Positions 25,673-34,485 of a stretch of 64,000 bases of DNA are shown here, one piece after another. How positions within the stretch are numbered: the first letter of the stretch is position 1; every line of letters starts with the position of its first letter. The stretch spans positions 46,816 through 110,815 of the forward strand of contig DGIS01000013.1 of assembly GCA_002386525.1 (NCBI GenBank). The letters run 5' to 3'. The stretch is from Sphingobacterium sp. UBA4616. GTDB lineage: Bacteria > Bacteroidota > Bacteroidia > Sphingobacteriales > Sphingobacteriaceae. Below the pieces are notes generated by a model. It searched no databases. It saw nothing but the letters and a program-made list of their open reading frames with translations, and was not told where the DNA came from. Both the position numbers and the translations under genes were made by a program.

Positions 25673-26686
25673 ATGAAAATAGCATTCGTGATCAACCAAA
25701 CCCACAAAGAAACTGCTCGTTTTACGACTACTCTTTTGGCATTGAAGGCCCATCAAATGGGACATGAAGTTTATTATATTGGCCTGGCCGATTTTTACTA
25801 TGAGTCGGCATATATTGCTGCCCATGTGCGAAAAGTAATGCCTGATCAGATGCTGACATCGGCTGACCGTTTCATGGAGGTATTACGAGAAACGGAAAAA
25901 ACTAAAGTGTCGTTGGAGGAGATGGACGTGGTTTGGCTGCGATTTGATCCAGTATTGGATATGGTAAGCAGACCTTGGGCGGGGGCTTCCGCATTGCAAT
26001 TTGCATCTTTCCTAAAAGCGAAAGGAGTATTGGTCATTAACGATCCAGATAGCCTTGGTAGAGCCAGTAATAAGTTGTATTTAGAAGAGTTTGATGAATC
26101 TATTCGACCTAAAACTATTGTAACGCGAAACTATGCGGATGTGGTACGATTTTTTGAACAACAGAACAGCCTAATTATTTTAAAACCTTTAAAGGGTTCG
26201 GGGGGCAAAAACGTGTTTTTGATCAATAAAGACAACCAGCAAAATCTAAAACAGACCGTAGAGGCTATTGCGCGAGATGGTTATGTAATTGGTCAAGAAT
26301 ACCTGCCGGAAGCTGCGCGTGGTGATATAAGGTTCTTTTTGCTCAACGGAGAGCCTATTTTAATCAACGGTAAATATGCTGCTGTTCATCGGGTACAACA
26401 GGGCGATGAGATCCGGAGTAATGTACATCAAGGTGCAAAGACCCAAGGTGCCGTTATTTCAGCGGAATTATTGGGGATGGTTGACAAAATAAAAGACAAA
26501 TTGATCCAGGATGGAATGTATTTTGTTGGTCTGGATGTGGTTGGTAATCGTATTATGGAAATTAACGTATTTAGCCCAGGTGCGTTATGTCAGGCGGAAG
26601 AAATTTTAAAGGAGGATTTTTCAGGGTTTATTATTAATAAACTGGAGGAAAAGCTTGCCTTCAGCAAAAAACTATCACTTAAATAA
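25673..26686 (+). CDS. Glutathione synthetase-like ATP-grasp enzyme
   Basis: A 337-residue ATP-grasp protein of the glutathione synthetase/RimK-like type. The N-terminal KIAFVINQTH starts a pre-ATP-grasp fold. The nucleotide-binding lysine region is LIILKPLKGSGGKNVF (about residues 165-180), and metal-binding acidic residues lie in GLDVVGNRIMEINVFSPG near 285-300. Family members join a carboxylate to an amine with ATP. The start is the ATG at 25673, 13 nt after the DUF1704 stop. Because it sits with an amidohydrolase and a peptidase-like gene, it may build a small peptide or tag that the neighbours process. True glutathione synthesis is unlikely, as no gshA is adjacent. Confidence 0.85.
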   Translation: MKIAFVINQTHKETARFTTTLLALKAHQMGHEVYYIGLADFYYESAYIAAHVRKVMPDQMLTSADRFMEVLRETEKTKVSLEEMDVVWLRFDPVLDMVSRPWAGASALQFASFLKAKGVLVINDPDSLGRASNKLYLEEFDESIRPKTIVTRNYADVVRFFEQQNSLIILKPLKGSGGKNVFLINKDNQQNLKQTVEAIARDGYVIGQEYLPEAARGDIRFFLLNGEPILINGKYAAVHRVQQGDEIRSNVHQGAKTQGAVISAELLGMVDKIKDKLIQDGMYFVGLDVVGNRIMEINVFSPGALCQAEEILKEDFSGFIINKLEEKLAFSKKLSLK

Positions 26687-26797
26687 ATTGGTTGTATGAG
26701 CAGCCCGGGGGAGTACTGTAAGATAGATTTGAGATAATTATGGATTTGAGATGAATAACCTTGATTAATTTATTTTTATTTTTGAAAAAAGAAAAAT

Positions 26798-27781
26798 ATG
26801 CTGATTATAGAATCTCCATCCGACGATGCCTATTTTAACATCGCTTCCGAAGAATATTTATTGGGTAAATATCCCAAAGAAGATATCTTTCTACTCTATA
26901 TAAATGCTCCCTCAATTATTATAGGTAAGTTCCAAAATACACTGGCTGAAATAAATCTTGATTACGTTAATGACAATAATATTAAGGTTGTTAGAAGAAT
27001 GTCAGGTGGAGGTGCTGTTTATCATGACGCTGGAAATCTTAATTTTTCTTTTCATACGTTATTGGGGAATCATGATTTTATGGATTTTTCAACCTTTACC
27101 CAACCAATTATTTCGCTACTGAATCAATTGCATATACCCGCAAAATTGGAAGGAAGAAATGACCTCCTGGTTGACGGGAAAAAATTTAGCGGAAATGCTA
27201 AAATGGCGAAGAATGGCAAAATGATTCAACATGGCACAATATTGATCGATTCTCAGATGCAAATCCTTAGCGACGCTTTGAAGGTCAATCCATTGAAATT
27301 TGTAGATAAAGCAGTAAAATCAAATCGTGCTCGAGTGACTAATTTAATTGGATATTTACCAAATGGTTTTACGACAGCTCATTTTAAAGAATTGCTCATT
27401 AAAGAAATAAAACGGGAAAACCCTGAAGCTAAAATTAGCACCCTTTCTCCATTGGATATCGAAAATATCCAAAAACTGGTCAAAGAAAAATACGAGACAT
27501 GGGATTGGAATTTTGGTTTTTCGCCAAATTACAATTTTAAAAAAGCAATTAAAGTAGCTGCTGGCTTTATTGAATTACACTTGGATGTACAAAAAGGATA
27601 TATTGAACGCGCTAAAATTTTCGGAGATTTTTTTGCTTCCAAATCGATTCATGATATCGAAATTCTATTGGTTGGAAAAAAACATGAATTGGAGGAGATT
27701 GATTTTTTACTGCGGTCGATTGATCTGACGGATTATTTTGGTAAAGTCGATGTGGCTGAAATTCTCACTTTGTTTAAATAG
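26798..27781 (+). CDS. lplA: Lipoate-protein ligase A
   Basis: A 327-residue lipoate-protein ligase that adenylates free lipoate and transfers it to lipoyl domains of 2-oxoacid dehydrogenases. The catalytic BPL/LPL fold shows RRMSGGGAVYHD (about residues 67-78) and GRNDLLVDGKKFSGNAKM with the conserved lysine (about 125-142). The C-terminal accessory domain extends from about 245. A TATTTTTG -7 element (26777-26784) ends 13 nt before the ATG, so the transcript has a very short leader. It is followed by a methyltransferase gene. Confidence 0.92.
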   Translation: MLIIESPSDDAYFNIASEEYLLGKYPKEDIFLLYINAPSIIIGKFQNTLAEINLDYVNDNNIKVVRRMSGGGAVYHDAGNLNFSFHTLLGNHDFMDFSTFTQPIISLLNQLHIPAKLEGRNDLLVDGKKFSGNAKMAKNGKMIQHGTILIDSQMQILSDALKVNPLKFVDKAVKSNRARVTNLIGYLPNGFTTAHFKELLIKEIKRENPEAKISTLSPLDIENIQKLVKEKYETWDWNFGFSPNYNFKKAIKVAAGFIELHLDVQKGYIERAKIFGDFFASKSIHDIEILLVGKKHELEEIDFLLRSIDLTDYFGKVDVAEILTLFK

Positions 27782-27821
27782 AAAATGTTGTACTGCCCTG
27801 CAAGGGTTTAATAAGAAAAAT

Positions 27822-28607
27822 ATGCCTTGGAACCTGAATAGCTATTATCAGTTTAAAGATATTCGTTTTAAACCATTTTATGACTTAGCCGAACTTATTG
27901 TTGGAGATAACGTGCTGGATGCTGTAGATTTAGGCTGCGGTACCGGCGAACAGACTGCTATACTAAGTGAAAAATTTACCAATATAAATTTCCTTGGGCT
28001 GGATTCTTCAGCAGAAATGCTGTCTCATAGCTATTATCTCCAAACCGAACATTTGAAATTTAGACAAAGTACAGTCGAAAAATTTGTTGCTGAGCCAAGT
28101 ACATGGGACCTTATTTTTAGCAATGCTGCCTTGCAATGGGTGGATGATCACAGGGTTCTTTTTCCTCAGCTTATTTCCAAATTAAAACTAGGAGGGCAAT
28201 TAGCGGTACAAATGCCTTATCAGCCAGAAAATATCTTAAATAAGATTTTATTTGAACTGGGGAATGAGGAACCTTTTCGTACATATTTAAATGATTGGAA
28301 TAGACCTTCTCCAGTATTGGATATCGATACTTATGCAAAGATGCTGTTTGAAAATGGTTTGGATCAATTGGATCTTTCGCTCCGGGTCTATCCTTTGCTT
28401 GCGGCTGATGCAGATACGCTCTATAATTTTATTGCAGGTTCAGCTTTGATTCCCTATTTTGAACGATTGGAGCAGGCTAAAAAGGTGGAATTTGTTGATG
28501 AGTTTAAAACTCGTATCAATAAACATTTCTCAAAATTTCCTAACATATATCCTTTTAAACGCATATTATTGTATGGACGTAAAAATAAATCTATTAATAG
28601 CCAATAA
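27822..28607 (+). CDS. Class I SAM-dependent methyltransferase (Tam-like)
   Basis: A 261-residue methyltransferase resembling trans-aconitate 2-methyltransferase. Motif I is VDLGCGTGEQT (about residues 31-41), the acidic loop is FLGLDSSAEML, and motif IV is DLIFSNAALQWVDDH. The start at ATG 27822 gives the typical MPWNLNSYYQF opening (W-P/N-Y-x-F pattern of the family). An earlier in-frame ATG at 27738 lies inside lplA and would add unsupported residues. It ends in a 14-nt tail overlap with the convergent ybaK gene. Confidence 0.82.
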   Translation: MPWNLNSYYQFKDIRFKPFYDLAELIVGDNVLDAVDLGCGTGEQTAILSEKFTNINFLGLDSSAEMLSHSYYLQTEHLKFRQSTVEKFVAEPSTWDLIFSNAALQWVDDHRVLFPQLISKLKLGGQLAVQMPYQPENILNKILFELGNEEPFRTYLNDWNRPSPVLDIDTYAKMLFENGLDQLDLSLRVYPLLAADADTLYNFIAGSALIPYFERLEQAKKVEFVDEFKTRINKHFSKFPNIYPFKRILLYGRKNKSINSQ

Positions 28608-29070
28608 GATCTGACCAATCTGCATGTGCAATGTTAGCAAGGTCGACCGGATTTAATACCATCTGAAGACCTCTTTTTCCGGCGCTTACTGCAATAAGGG
28701 TTTCTAGTTGAGCAGCTTCCTCTATAAACGTTGGAAATTGTTTTTTCATTCCGATGGGCGAGCAGCCGCCACGAATGTAACCGGTGACTGTTAGGAGATC
28801 CTTCATTGGAAGCATCTCACAGTTTTTATTGCCCGATGCTTTCGCAAGTTTTTTTAAATCAAGATGCGCGTTGCCAGGGATGACAGCGACAATATAAGCG
28901 TCTTTGTTTCCTTTTAGCACTAAGGTCTTGTATAATGTTTCGAGCGGTAAACCTAAAGTTTCCGCAACGTGTTCAGCACTGACATCCTGTTCATCAACTT
29001 CGTATTCTCGTAGTTCATAGCGTATTCCTGCGGTCTCTAGCAGGCGAACGGCATTTGTTTTACTGGACAT
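28594..29070 (-). CDS. ybaK: Cys-tRNA(Pro)/Cys-tRNA(Cys) deacylase
   Basis: A 158-residue YbaK-family editing enzyme that hydrolyses misacylated Cys-tRNA(Pro). Visible family features are KTLVLKGNKDAYIVAVIPGNAHLD (in parts: TLVLKG, VIPGNAHLD) with the catalytic lysine region, and GYIRGGCSPIGMKKQFPTF near residues 95-113. It lies 3 nt downstream of polX on the same strand and is probably co-transcribed. The stop overlaps the end of the convergent methyltransferase gene. Confidence 0.92.
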   Translation of the reverse strand: MSSKTNAVRLLETAGIRYELREYEVDEQDVSAEHVAETLGLPLETLYKTLVLKGNKDAYIVAVIPGNAHLDLKKLAKASGNKNCEMLPMKDLLTVTGYIRGGCSPIGMKKQFPTFIEEAAQLETLIAVSAGKRGLQMVLNPVDLANIAHADWSDLIGY

Positions 29071-29073
29071 ACA

Positions 29074-30735
29074 CTAGCGCTGTCTTTTCGTGTTGAAATA
29101 ATTTGTAATGGTCTCTAACGGAAATGTGTTCAAGCAGTTAACCGCTTGAATCCCTCCTTTTTGAGCGACTAGCACGCCATATTGCATATCGCGTAGCCCT
29201 TCAGTGCGATGGGCATCTGGATTCACGGATAGCAATACTCCCTTTTCTACGGCATAACGGTGCCATCTCCAGTCAAGATCCAGGCGTAAAGGATTGGCAT
29301 TGATCTCAATGACAACTCCATTTGTAGCACATGCATCGATGACTTTTTTAAAATCTAATGGATAGCCGGCTCTGCTTAACAATAGCCTTCCAGTAGGATG
29401 TCCCAATATGGTTGTATAAGGATTTTCTATTGCTTTAATTAACCTAGCGGTTGCTTTTTCTTCATCCATCTTTAGATTGGAGTGAACGGAAGCAACAACA
29501 AAGTCGAATTTCGCCAATATCTCATCCGGATAGTCCAATGAACCATCACCTAAAATATCAGATTCAATCCCGCGAAAGATCTGGAACGGCGCTAATTTTT
29601 CATTCAAAAAAGCGATTTCCCGCCATTGTTCTTCTAATCTTTCGATGGAAAGTCCATTCGCATAAACTGCCGTTTTCGAGTGATCACAAATTCCGAGGTA
29701 TTCGAGACCCAATACGTCTTTACAATGCAATGCCATTTGTTCAAGACTATGCACACCATCGCTATAAGTTGAGTGATTATGGAGTGTACCTTTGATATCC
29801 TGGTATTGGATTAGCTTAGGTAGCGTGTGGTTTTGGGCCTGTTCTATTTCATTTAATCCTTCACGCAATTCGGGTTCGATATAATCCATGCCCAAGTTGC
29901 GGTAAATCGCTTCTTCACTGGAAAGTGAAGGAAGATCAGGTAGGATATTAAAGAGCAGCTCAAGGTGTGCAGTGGATCCGGTGCTAAGGGTCAGGTCACG
30001 ATAAAAATCATTGATATTGGTGTTGAAAACTTTGAACGTGAAGCCTAATTCATCGGTCAGCTCAATGGAGTTTTCTGTTCTTTCCACTAAAATATACCCT
30101 TCTAGGTATTTGATTACACTGTCTATACTTTCAGATATTAAAAGATCGACTGTACTTAATACTTCGCACTTTCTTCTGAAATCGCCCGTAAAAGATAAAA
30201 GAGAAGAAGGGAAATGTATTTTTAGATTATTGAAAAATTTCTCCGCGAGCGGAAGCACTTTTGCATATAAAAACCAACCTTTATTTGAGATTGAAAATTC
30301 AATGGATTTTTTTATATCTTCCTGTGTTTTGAGTCCAAATCCTTTTGCTTCGACGAGGCGATTTTCGTTACAGGCATAAAGTAGCTCACCGATACTTTCG
30401 ATCTCTAGTTCCTTCCAGATAATTTGAATCTTCTTAGGACCCAATCCTTTAATATTTAACATTTCAACAACACCGGAGGGCGTCTTTTCACTGAGTTCGC
30501 TAAGTTCCTTAAAAGTTCCCGTAACAGCGACCTCCTTAGCTTTTTCAGCAATACTCTTTCCGATTCCCGGATGTGCGCTTAATTCTTCAAGACTTGCCTC
30601 TAATATGCTAAAAGGCAACTTATCCAATTTAAATGACGCACTCGCTATGGACTTTGTCCGAAAAGGATTTTCATTGTGTAGCTCCATCAATTGGCTGCAT
30701 AATTTGAAAATTTTTGAGATCGCTTTATTGTCCAT
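29074..30735 (-). CDS. polX: DNA polymerase/3'-5' exonuclease PolX
   Basis: A 553-residue family X polymerase with a C-terminal PHP domain. Helix-hairpin-helix elements lie near residues 50-125 (HPGIGKSIAEKAKEV and IKGLGPKKIQ). A nucleotidyltransferase palm follows, and the PHP phosphoesterase occupies about 310-553 with metal motifs HNHSTYSDG, CDHSK, ESDILGDG and SVNPDAHR. PolX fills gaps in base excision repair. In the palm I see a catalytic-type pair in VDLLI, but its usual DxD form is not clear, so polymerase activity could be reduced, as in several Bacteroidota homologues (inference). Confidence 0.88.
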   Translation of the reverse strand: MDNKAISKIFKLCSQLMELHNENPFRTKSIASASFKLDKLPFSILEASLEELSAHPGIGKSIAEKAKEVAVTGTFKELSELSEKTPSGVVEMLNIKGLGPKKIQIIWKELEIESIGELLYACNENRLVEAKGFGLKTQEDIKKSIEFSISNKGWFLYAKVLPLAEKFFNNLKIHFPSSLLSFTGDFRRKCEVLSTVDLLISESIDSVIKYLEGYILVERTENSIELTDELGFTFKVFNTNINDFYRDLTLSTGSTAHLELLFNILPDLPSLSSEEAIYRNLGMDYIEPELREGLNEIEQAQNHTLPKLIQYQDIKGTLHNHSTYSDGVHSLEQMALHCKDVLGLEYLGICDHSKTAVYANGLSIERLEEQWREIAFLNEKLAPFQIFRGIESDILGDGSLDYPDEILAKFDFVVASVHSNLKMDEEKATARLIKAIENPYTTILGHPTGRLLLSRAGYPLDFKKVIDACATNGVVIEINANPLRLDLDWRWHRYAVEKGVLLSVNPDAHRTEGLRDMQYGVLVAQKGGIQAVNCLNTFPLETITNYFNTKRQR

Positions 30736-30968
30736 TGTATGCTGAATTGTTAAGCTGCAAATATCTTAAATTTTACCACAAATTAATAATTCCGATACAG
30801 ATAATACGACATTGACTATTTTATACTATTTCCGAAAATCAACAACAATATGACAAATGCAGGGGTGCTTAACCAAACATTTTAGCTATTTTTGCCGTTT
30901 TTTGGGGTTAAAATTAGGGTCTCTTAAAGACTTCACTATAAAAATAGCCCTATCAAACCAGAAACAAC

Positions 30969-32093
30969 ATGATAGCAGACATTAGTGACAAAGACATCAG
31001 TAGTCTTTATAAGACGGGTATTATTCAACAGACAGCTTATTGGTCTGCGGTAAAAAAAATGCAAGGAATACAGTCCAAAGCATTTAATTTCAAATCTAAA
31101 CACTCCGATTTATATGTCGGAGTACAAGACGATACCTATTTTATCGGAGATCTATTGGTTATCCTACAAGCTGTAGATCAAGAGCATAGCATTGCCTACG
31201 TACCCTATGGGCCTGAGATTGAACCATCGGATGAAAACCAGGGATTCTTTTTAGAACAGTTATCAGAGAGTTTACGTTCCCATCTCCCACCAAATTGTAT
31301 CATGATTCGTTATGATCTCTCCTGGGAATCGCACTGGGCCAAAGAAGAGGATTGTTACGATCTCCATGGTAACTGGCTGGGAGTACCAGAGAAACGTATT
31401 CAGGAGATGCGTTTTAACTTTAATACCGAAAACTGGAATTTTCATAAAGCAAATACCGATATCCTTCCTTCCAATACTATTTTTATGGATCTTCGAAATG
31501 AAGAGAATTTATTGCTTGGAAATATGAAGTCTAAGACGAGATATAATATTAATCTTGCCGAGCGAAAAGGCGTACGCGTCCGTTCATTGGGAATGGAAAG
31601 TCTTGAAATTTGGTACGAACTTTATAGACAGACAGCACTTCGAAATAACTTTTTTTTACATGATATCAATTATTTTAAGATTGTTCTTTCTGCAAGGGCA
31701 AATGATACATTATCGCCCGCTGATGTGTATCTTTTAGTGGCGGAAGTAGATAATCAGCCCTTAGCAGCTATGTTTTTGGTGATTGCAGCAAATCGGGGTA
31801 CTTACCTTTATGGAGCCTCTGCGTCCGAGAATCGTAATTATATGGCAACATATGCTCTGCAATGGCGTGCAATACAGCTTGCGAAAGAAAAGGGTTGTAC
31901 AGAATATGATTTCTTTGGTGTCTCTCCACAGGCAGATCCTTCACATCCTCTGTATGGGCTTTATCGTTTCAAAACAGGATTTGGTGGAAAGATTTATCAC
32001 CGTATGGGATGTTGGGATTATCCGTTGGACAATAGAAAATATCAATATTATGCTTCAATGGAGTTTAAAAACCAAAGTTATCATTTGAGCTAA
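30969..32093 (+). CDS. FemAB-family peptidyltransferase-like protein
   Basis: A 374-residue protein of the FemA/FemB/FemX family (tandem GNAT folds). Family members transfer amino acids from aminoacyl-tRNA to lipid II. Recognisable parts are MKSKTRYNINLAERKGVRVR (residues about 186-205) and the C-terminal GNAT core TYLYGASASENRNYMATYALQW with EYDFFGVSP. Because Bacteroidota usually have direct peptidoglycan crosslinks, the actual acceptor is uncertain and may be another envelope molecule. A -7 element TATTTTTG lies at 30887-30894. Convergent with the outer-membrane barrel gene, 3 nt apart. Confidence 0.85.
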   Translation: MIADISDKDISSLYKTGIIQQTAYWSAVKKMQGIQSKAFNFKSKHSDLYVGVQDDTYFIGDLLVILQAVDQEHSIAYVPYGPEIEPSDENQGFFLEQLSESLRSHLPPNCIMIRYDLSWESHWAKEEDCYDLHGNWLGVPEKRIQEMRFNFNTENWNFHKANTDILPSNTIFMDLRNEENLLLGNMKSKTRYNINLAERKGVRVRSLGMESLEIWYELYRQTALRNNFFLHDINYFKIVLSARANDTLSPADVYLLVAEVDNQPLAAMFLVIAANRGTYLYGASASENRNYMATYALQWRAIQLAKEKGCTEYDFFGVSPQADPSHPLYGLYRFKTGFGGKIYHRMGCWDYPLDNRKYQYYASMEFKNQSYHLS

Positions 32094-32096
32094 CAA

Positions 32097-33353
32097 TTAG
32101 AAGACTTCACCTAAGGTGAGTCGGACACCGCGGTGGTTCTTACTAATTCCATAATCGATGCCGATGTTGGTGCCTGAATTTTTGTTAAACTTAATTCGCG
32201 CACCAGCCCCGGTACCGATATTCCAATCTTCAAACATGGCATTCTTTGGCCCGTTTAAAGTGGTAAAATTCATAAACGCTACAAATCCAAATAAGCCATC
32301 TCTCGTAATATCACGACGATATTCCGTTTCTAGATAATAAAGCGATTTACCCCGAAAGCGACTTACAGGAAACCCCCTTCCAGAACTATTATAGGGATCC
32401 CAACCTAAATTAGGAAGATCGAGATAAGGGGCTTTGCTGTTAAATACAGTCCAGAAGAAGCTCCTTACCGCAATCATATTCTGTCGATTTCGGTCTTGGG
32501 TAAGCCTATGGTATCGTCTGACTTCAAAAAATAGCGATTTCCAATTTTGATCACTACCTAAAAACGTCGGATTGACTCGAAACTGCAGGTTGGCATAGTT
32601 CCCCGACCAGGTGTTGATCGAATTGGCGCGTGTATCGTAAATTAAATTGAAGCTGACTCCGGAAGATGTGGTATTATCTCTTAAATCTGTTCCATAAGGA
32701 TAAGAAGTGTAGTCTTCGAGTTTGGTATCGCTCGTAGACTTAATGTTCATTCGGTAATCCAAGTCATATCCGATACCCATAAACAGTCCGCCGTGAATTC
32801 TTTTTAATGCGTGTTGATATAAACGAAAATAGGTGTAATCTAAATTAATCTGTTGGTCACCTTGGTGCTCTTTACCTATTCCCCAAGTTTCGTGCGGATA
32901 TTTTAAGAGACGTATATCGCCGTCGATTACCCATGAATTCTCCTTTAACCAAATATAGGATCGGATTGGAAGGCCAAATCTTTTACCAAAATTTGTATAT
33001 GGAGTAAATGTCATTTTAGACATATAGGTGTTAGACCGATCACCCAGATAAAATCCTGCTGTCGTACTGGTAATTAAAGCATGCCCTCCGCCAGGAACAT
33101 TTGTCGAAAATGGCAAAAAGGAAAAATAGACTTTCTTTCCTGTACTTTTTACCTTTTGCGGCGGCCTGATGTTTAATATTTCTTTCCCAATATCAATTAA
33201 GTCACGTTGTTTGCTTGTGTCAGCCAGATGTTTGGTGGTTTCTATTTCATTTGCAGGGCGCTGAGCATATATAAATTTCTCGCTGCACAGCAATAAAATC
33301 AAGAGAAGGGGCAGCCTAAAGTCAAAAAGATATTCGTTATTGTTGTGTGTCAT
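32097..33353 (-). CDS. BamA/TamA-like outer membrane beta-barrel protein
   Basis: A protein of about 418 residues from the ATG at 33353, which opens a signal peptide ending near FIYAQ. An earlier in-frame ATG at 33392 would add 13 residues before it. The mature part is a stand-alone barrel with alternating beta-strand pattern and C-terminal strands GTNIGIDYGISKNHRGVRLTLG (in parts), ending with F as outer membrane proteins do. The VSRFRGKSLYYLETEYRRDI segment resembles the Omp85 conserved (V)RGF-type loop. No POTRA domains are present, so it is an Omp85-like barrel of unknown role, not BamA itself. Confidence 0.78.
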   Translation of the reverse strand: MTHNNNEYLFDFRLPLLLILLLCSEKFIYAQRPANEIETTKHLADTSKQRDLIDIGKEILNIRPPQKVKSTGKKVYFSFLPFSTNVPGGGHALITSTTAGFYLGDRSNTYMSKMTFTPYTNFGKRFGLPIRSYIWLKENSWVIDGDIRLLKYPHETWGIGKEHQGDQQINLDYTYFRLYQHALKRIHGGLFMGIGYDLDYRMNIKSTSDTKLEDYTSYPYGTDLRDNTTSSGVSFNLIYDTRANSINTWSGNYANLQFRVNPTFLGSDQNWKSLFFEVRRYHRLTQDRNRQNMIAVRSFFWTVFNSKAPYLDLPNLGWDPYNSSGRGFPVSRFRGKSLYYLETEYRRDITRDGLFGFVAFMNFTTLNGPKNAMFEDWNIGTGAGARIKFNKNSGTNIGIDYGISKNHRGVRLTLGEVF

Positions 33354-33647
33354 GAACGCATGCAATCTAATAGGAAAAAAACAGAATAACAATATTCAAA
33401 CCAATAATTTATTCATTCTGTCACGTTTTGGTTATACAAAGAACAGATCGAAAATTTCACTCGCCTAGAAAATTAGATCACTTACCGATTTTAATACAAG
33501 CTTAATCTAAATGTAATGATATCAATAGATGACTTGTCTTAACTTTGAAACAGAAAATAAATAAATAAAAAGTGCGCAACAAATTTATATAGTAAGCGAC
33601 AATACGATAGAAAAAATATACTAATACATTATAAAATTTAAAAAAAT

Positions 33648-34076
33648 ATGAAAAATCTAGTAAAAACATTTGTAGCAGCGGCAATGATAGCAGTCTCTAC
33701 CTGCTCAATGGCTTCAGTTAAACCTGAAGAACGCAATCTAGTAACCGCTGATTTGGCCATCGATGAATACGTTGGGGCAATGACCGAAGGTCAAGTAACG
33801 AATTTAGAGAAACTTTTCACAGCTGATTTTAACCAAAAAATTTGTGGTAAGCAAGATTTGAAACATAGTCGTCTTGAGATCATTGAGTTTTTGAAAAAAC
33901 AAAAAGGGATCAAATTGAACTGCAGAACAACAACACAGATTGTTGAAGAATTACCCGATTACGCAATCGCGAAAGTTACCATGCAATTCGACGATTTCGC
34001 TAAAACAGATTTAATCACCCTGGTCAAAGAAAATGGAACCTGGAAAATTTCAAAATCTGTAAATTCTTACAAATAG
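33648..34076 (+). CDS. Secreted NTF2-like (putative lumazine-binding/DUF4440-like) protein
   Basis: A 142-residue secreted protein: signal peptide residues 1-22 (LVKTFVAAAMIAVSTCSMA), then an NTF2-like cone fold of about 115 residues. It has an initial helix IDEYVGAMTEGQVTNLEKLF and beta-strands ending in LVKENGTWKISKSV, the common closing strands of SnoaL/DUF4440-type domains. The function of such stand-alone domains is usually unknown. A -7 element TAACTTTG (33540-33547) lies about 100 nt upstream. A terminator shared with the tRNA follows. Confidence 0.75.
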   Translation: MKNLVKTFVAAAMIAVSTCSMASVKPEERNLVTADLAIDEYVGAMTEGQVTNLEKLFTADFNQKICGKQDLKHSRLEIIEFLKKQKGIKLNCRTTTQIVEELPDYAIAKVTMQFDDFAKTDLITLVKENGTWKISKSVNSYK

Positions 34077-34109
34077 AACTGTGTCTTAAAATGTGCTTTA
34101 AAAAATAAA

Positions 34110-34138
34110 AAAAGGGTACTTATATCAAGTACCCTTTT
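34110..34138. terminator. Bidirectional intrinsic terminator
   Basis: Perfect 12-bp stem AAAAGGGTACTT / AAGTACCCTTTT with a 5-nt loop. It serves the 33648 gene on the plus strand and the tRNA-Ala gene on the minus strand, just 4 nt from the tRNA 3' end. Confidence 0.85.
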
Positions 34139-34141
34139 CTG

Positions 34142-34215
34142 TGGAGCATATCAGGATCGAACTGATCACCTCTTCACTGCCAGCGAAGCGCTCTAGCCAA
34201 ATGAGCTAATGCCCC
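34142..34215 (-). tRNA. tRNA-Ala (anticodon GGC)
   Basis: The minus strand folds into a standard cloverleaf. The acceptor stem GGGGCAT / ATGCTCC contains one G-U pair, the D arm contains GCTCATTTGGCTAGAGC, the anticodon stem CTTCG / TGAAG encloses CTGGCAG (anticodon GGC), the T loop is TTCGATC, and the discriminator is A. CCA is not encoded. Confidence 0.93.
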
Positions 34216-34485
34216 TGCTTCTATTTGGTGTAGCTAATATAGCACTTTTTTGGATAAACATAGTCCTTTTTTTACTTTTATGCTGTTTTTTTCTACGCTG
34301 TTATCACGTTGTTTTTTTTAAAATCCAATTGTACATTAAGCGAAGATTTTAATTTGCCCCGTCGAATACTTTGCAAAGTCTCTTATTATACTGTAAACAA
34401 GTAAGTTTGCTGAAGATATCTTATTACCAATAGCCTGCTCCGATTGTCCGCAGTGAAGATCGATTACCGAAGCTCCAAAAATGTA

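Noticed and set aside
33502..33684. Minus-strand hydrophobic 60-residue frame upstream of the NTF2-like gene
   Set aside because: It overlaps the signal peptide of the NTF2-like gene in antisense and consists of AT-rich low-complexity Phe/Tyr/Leu codons.
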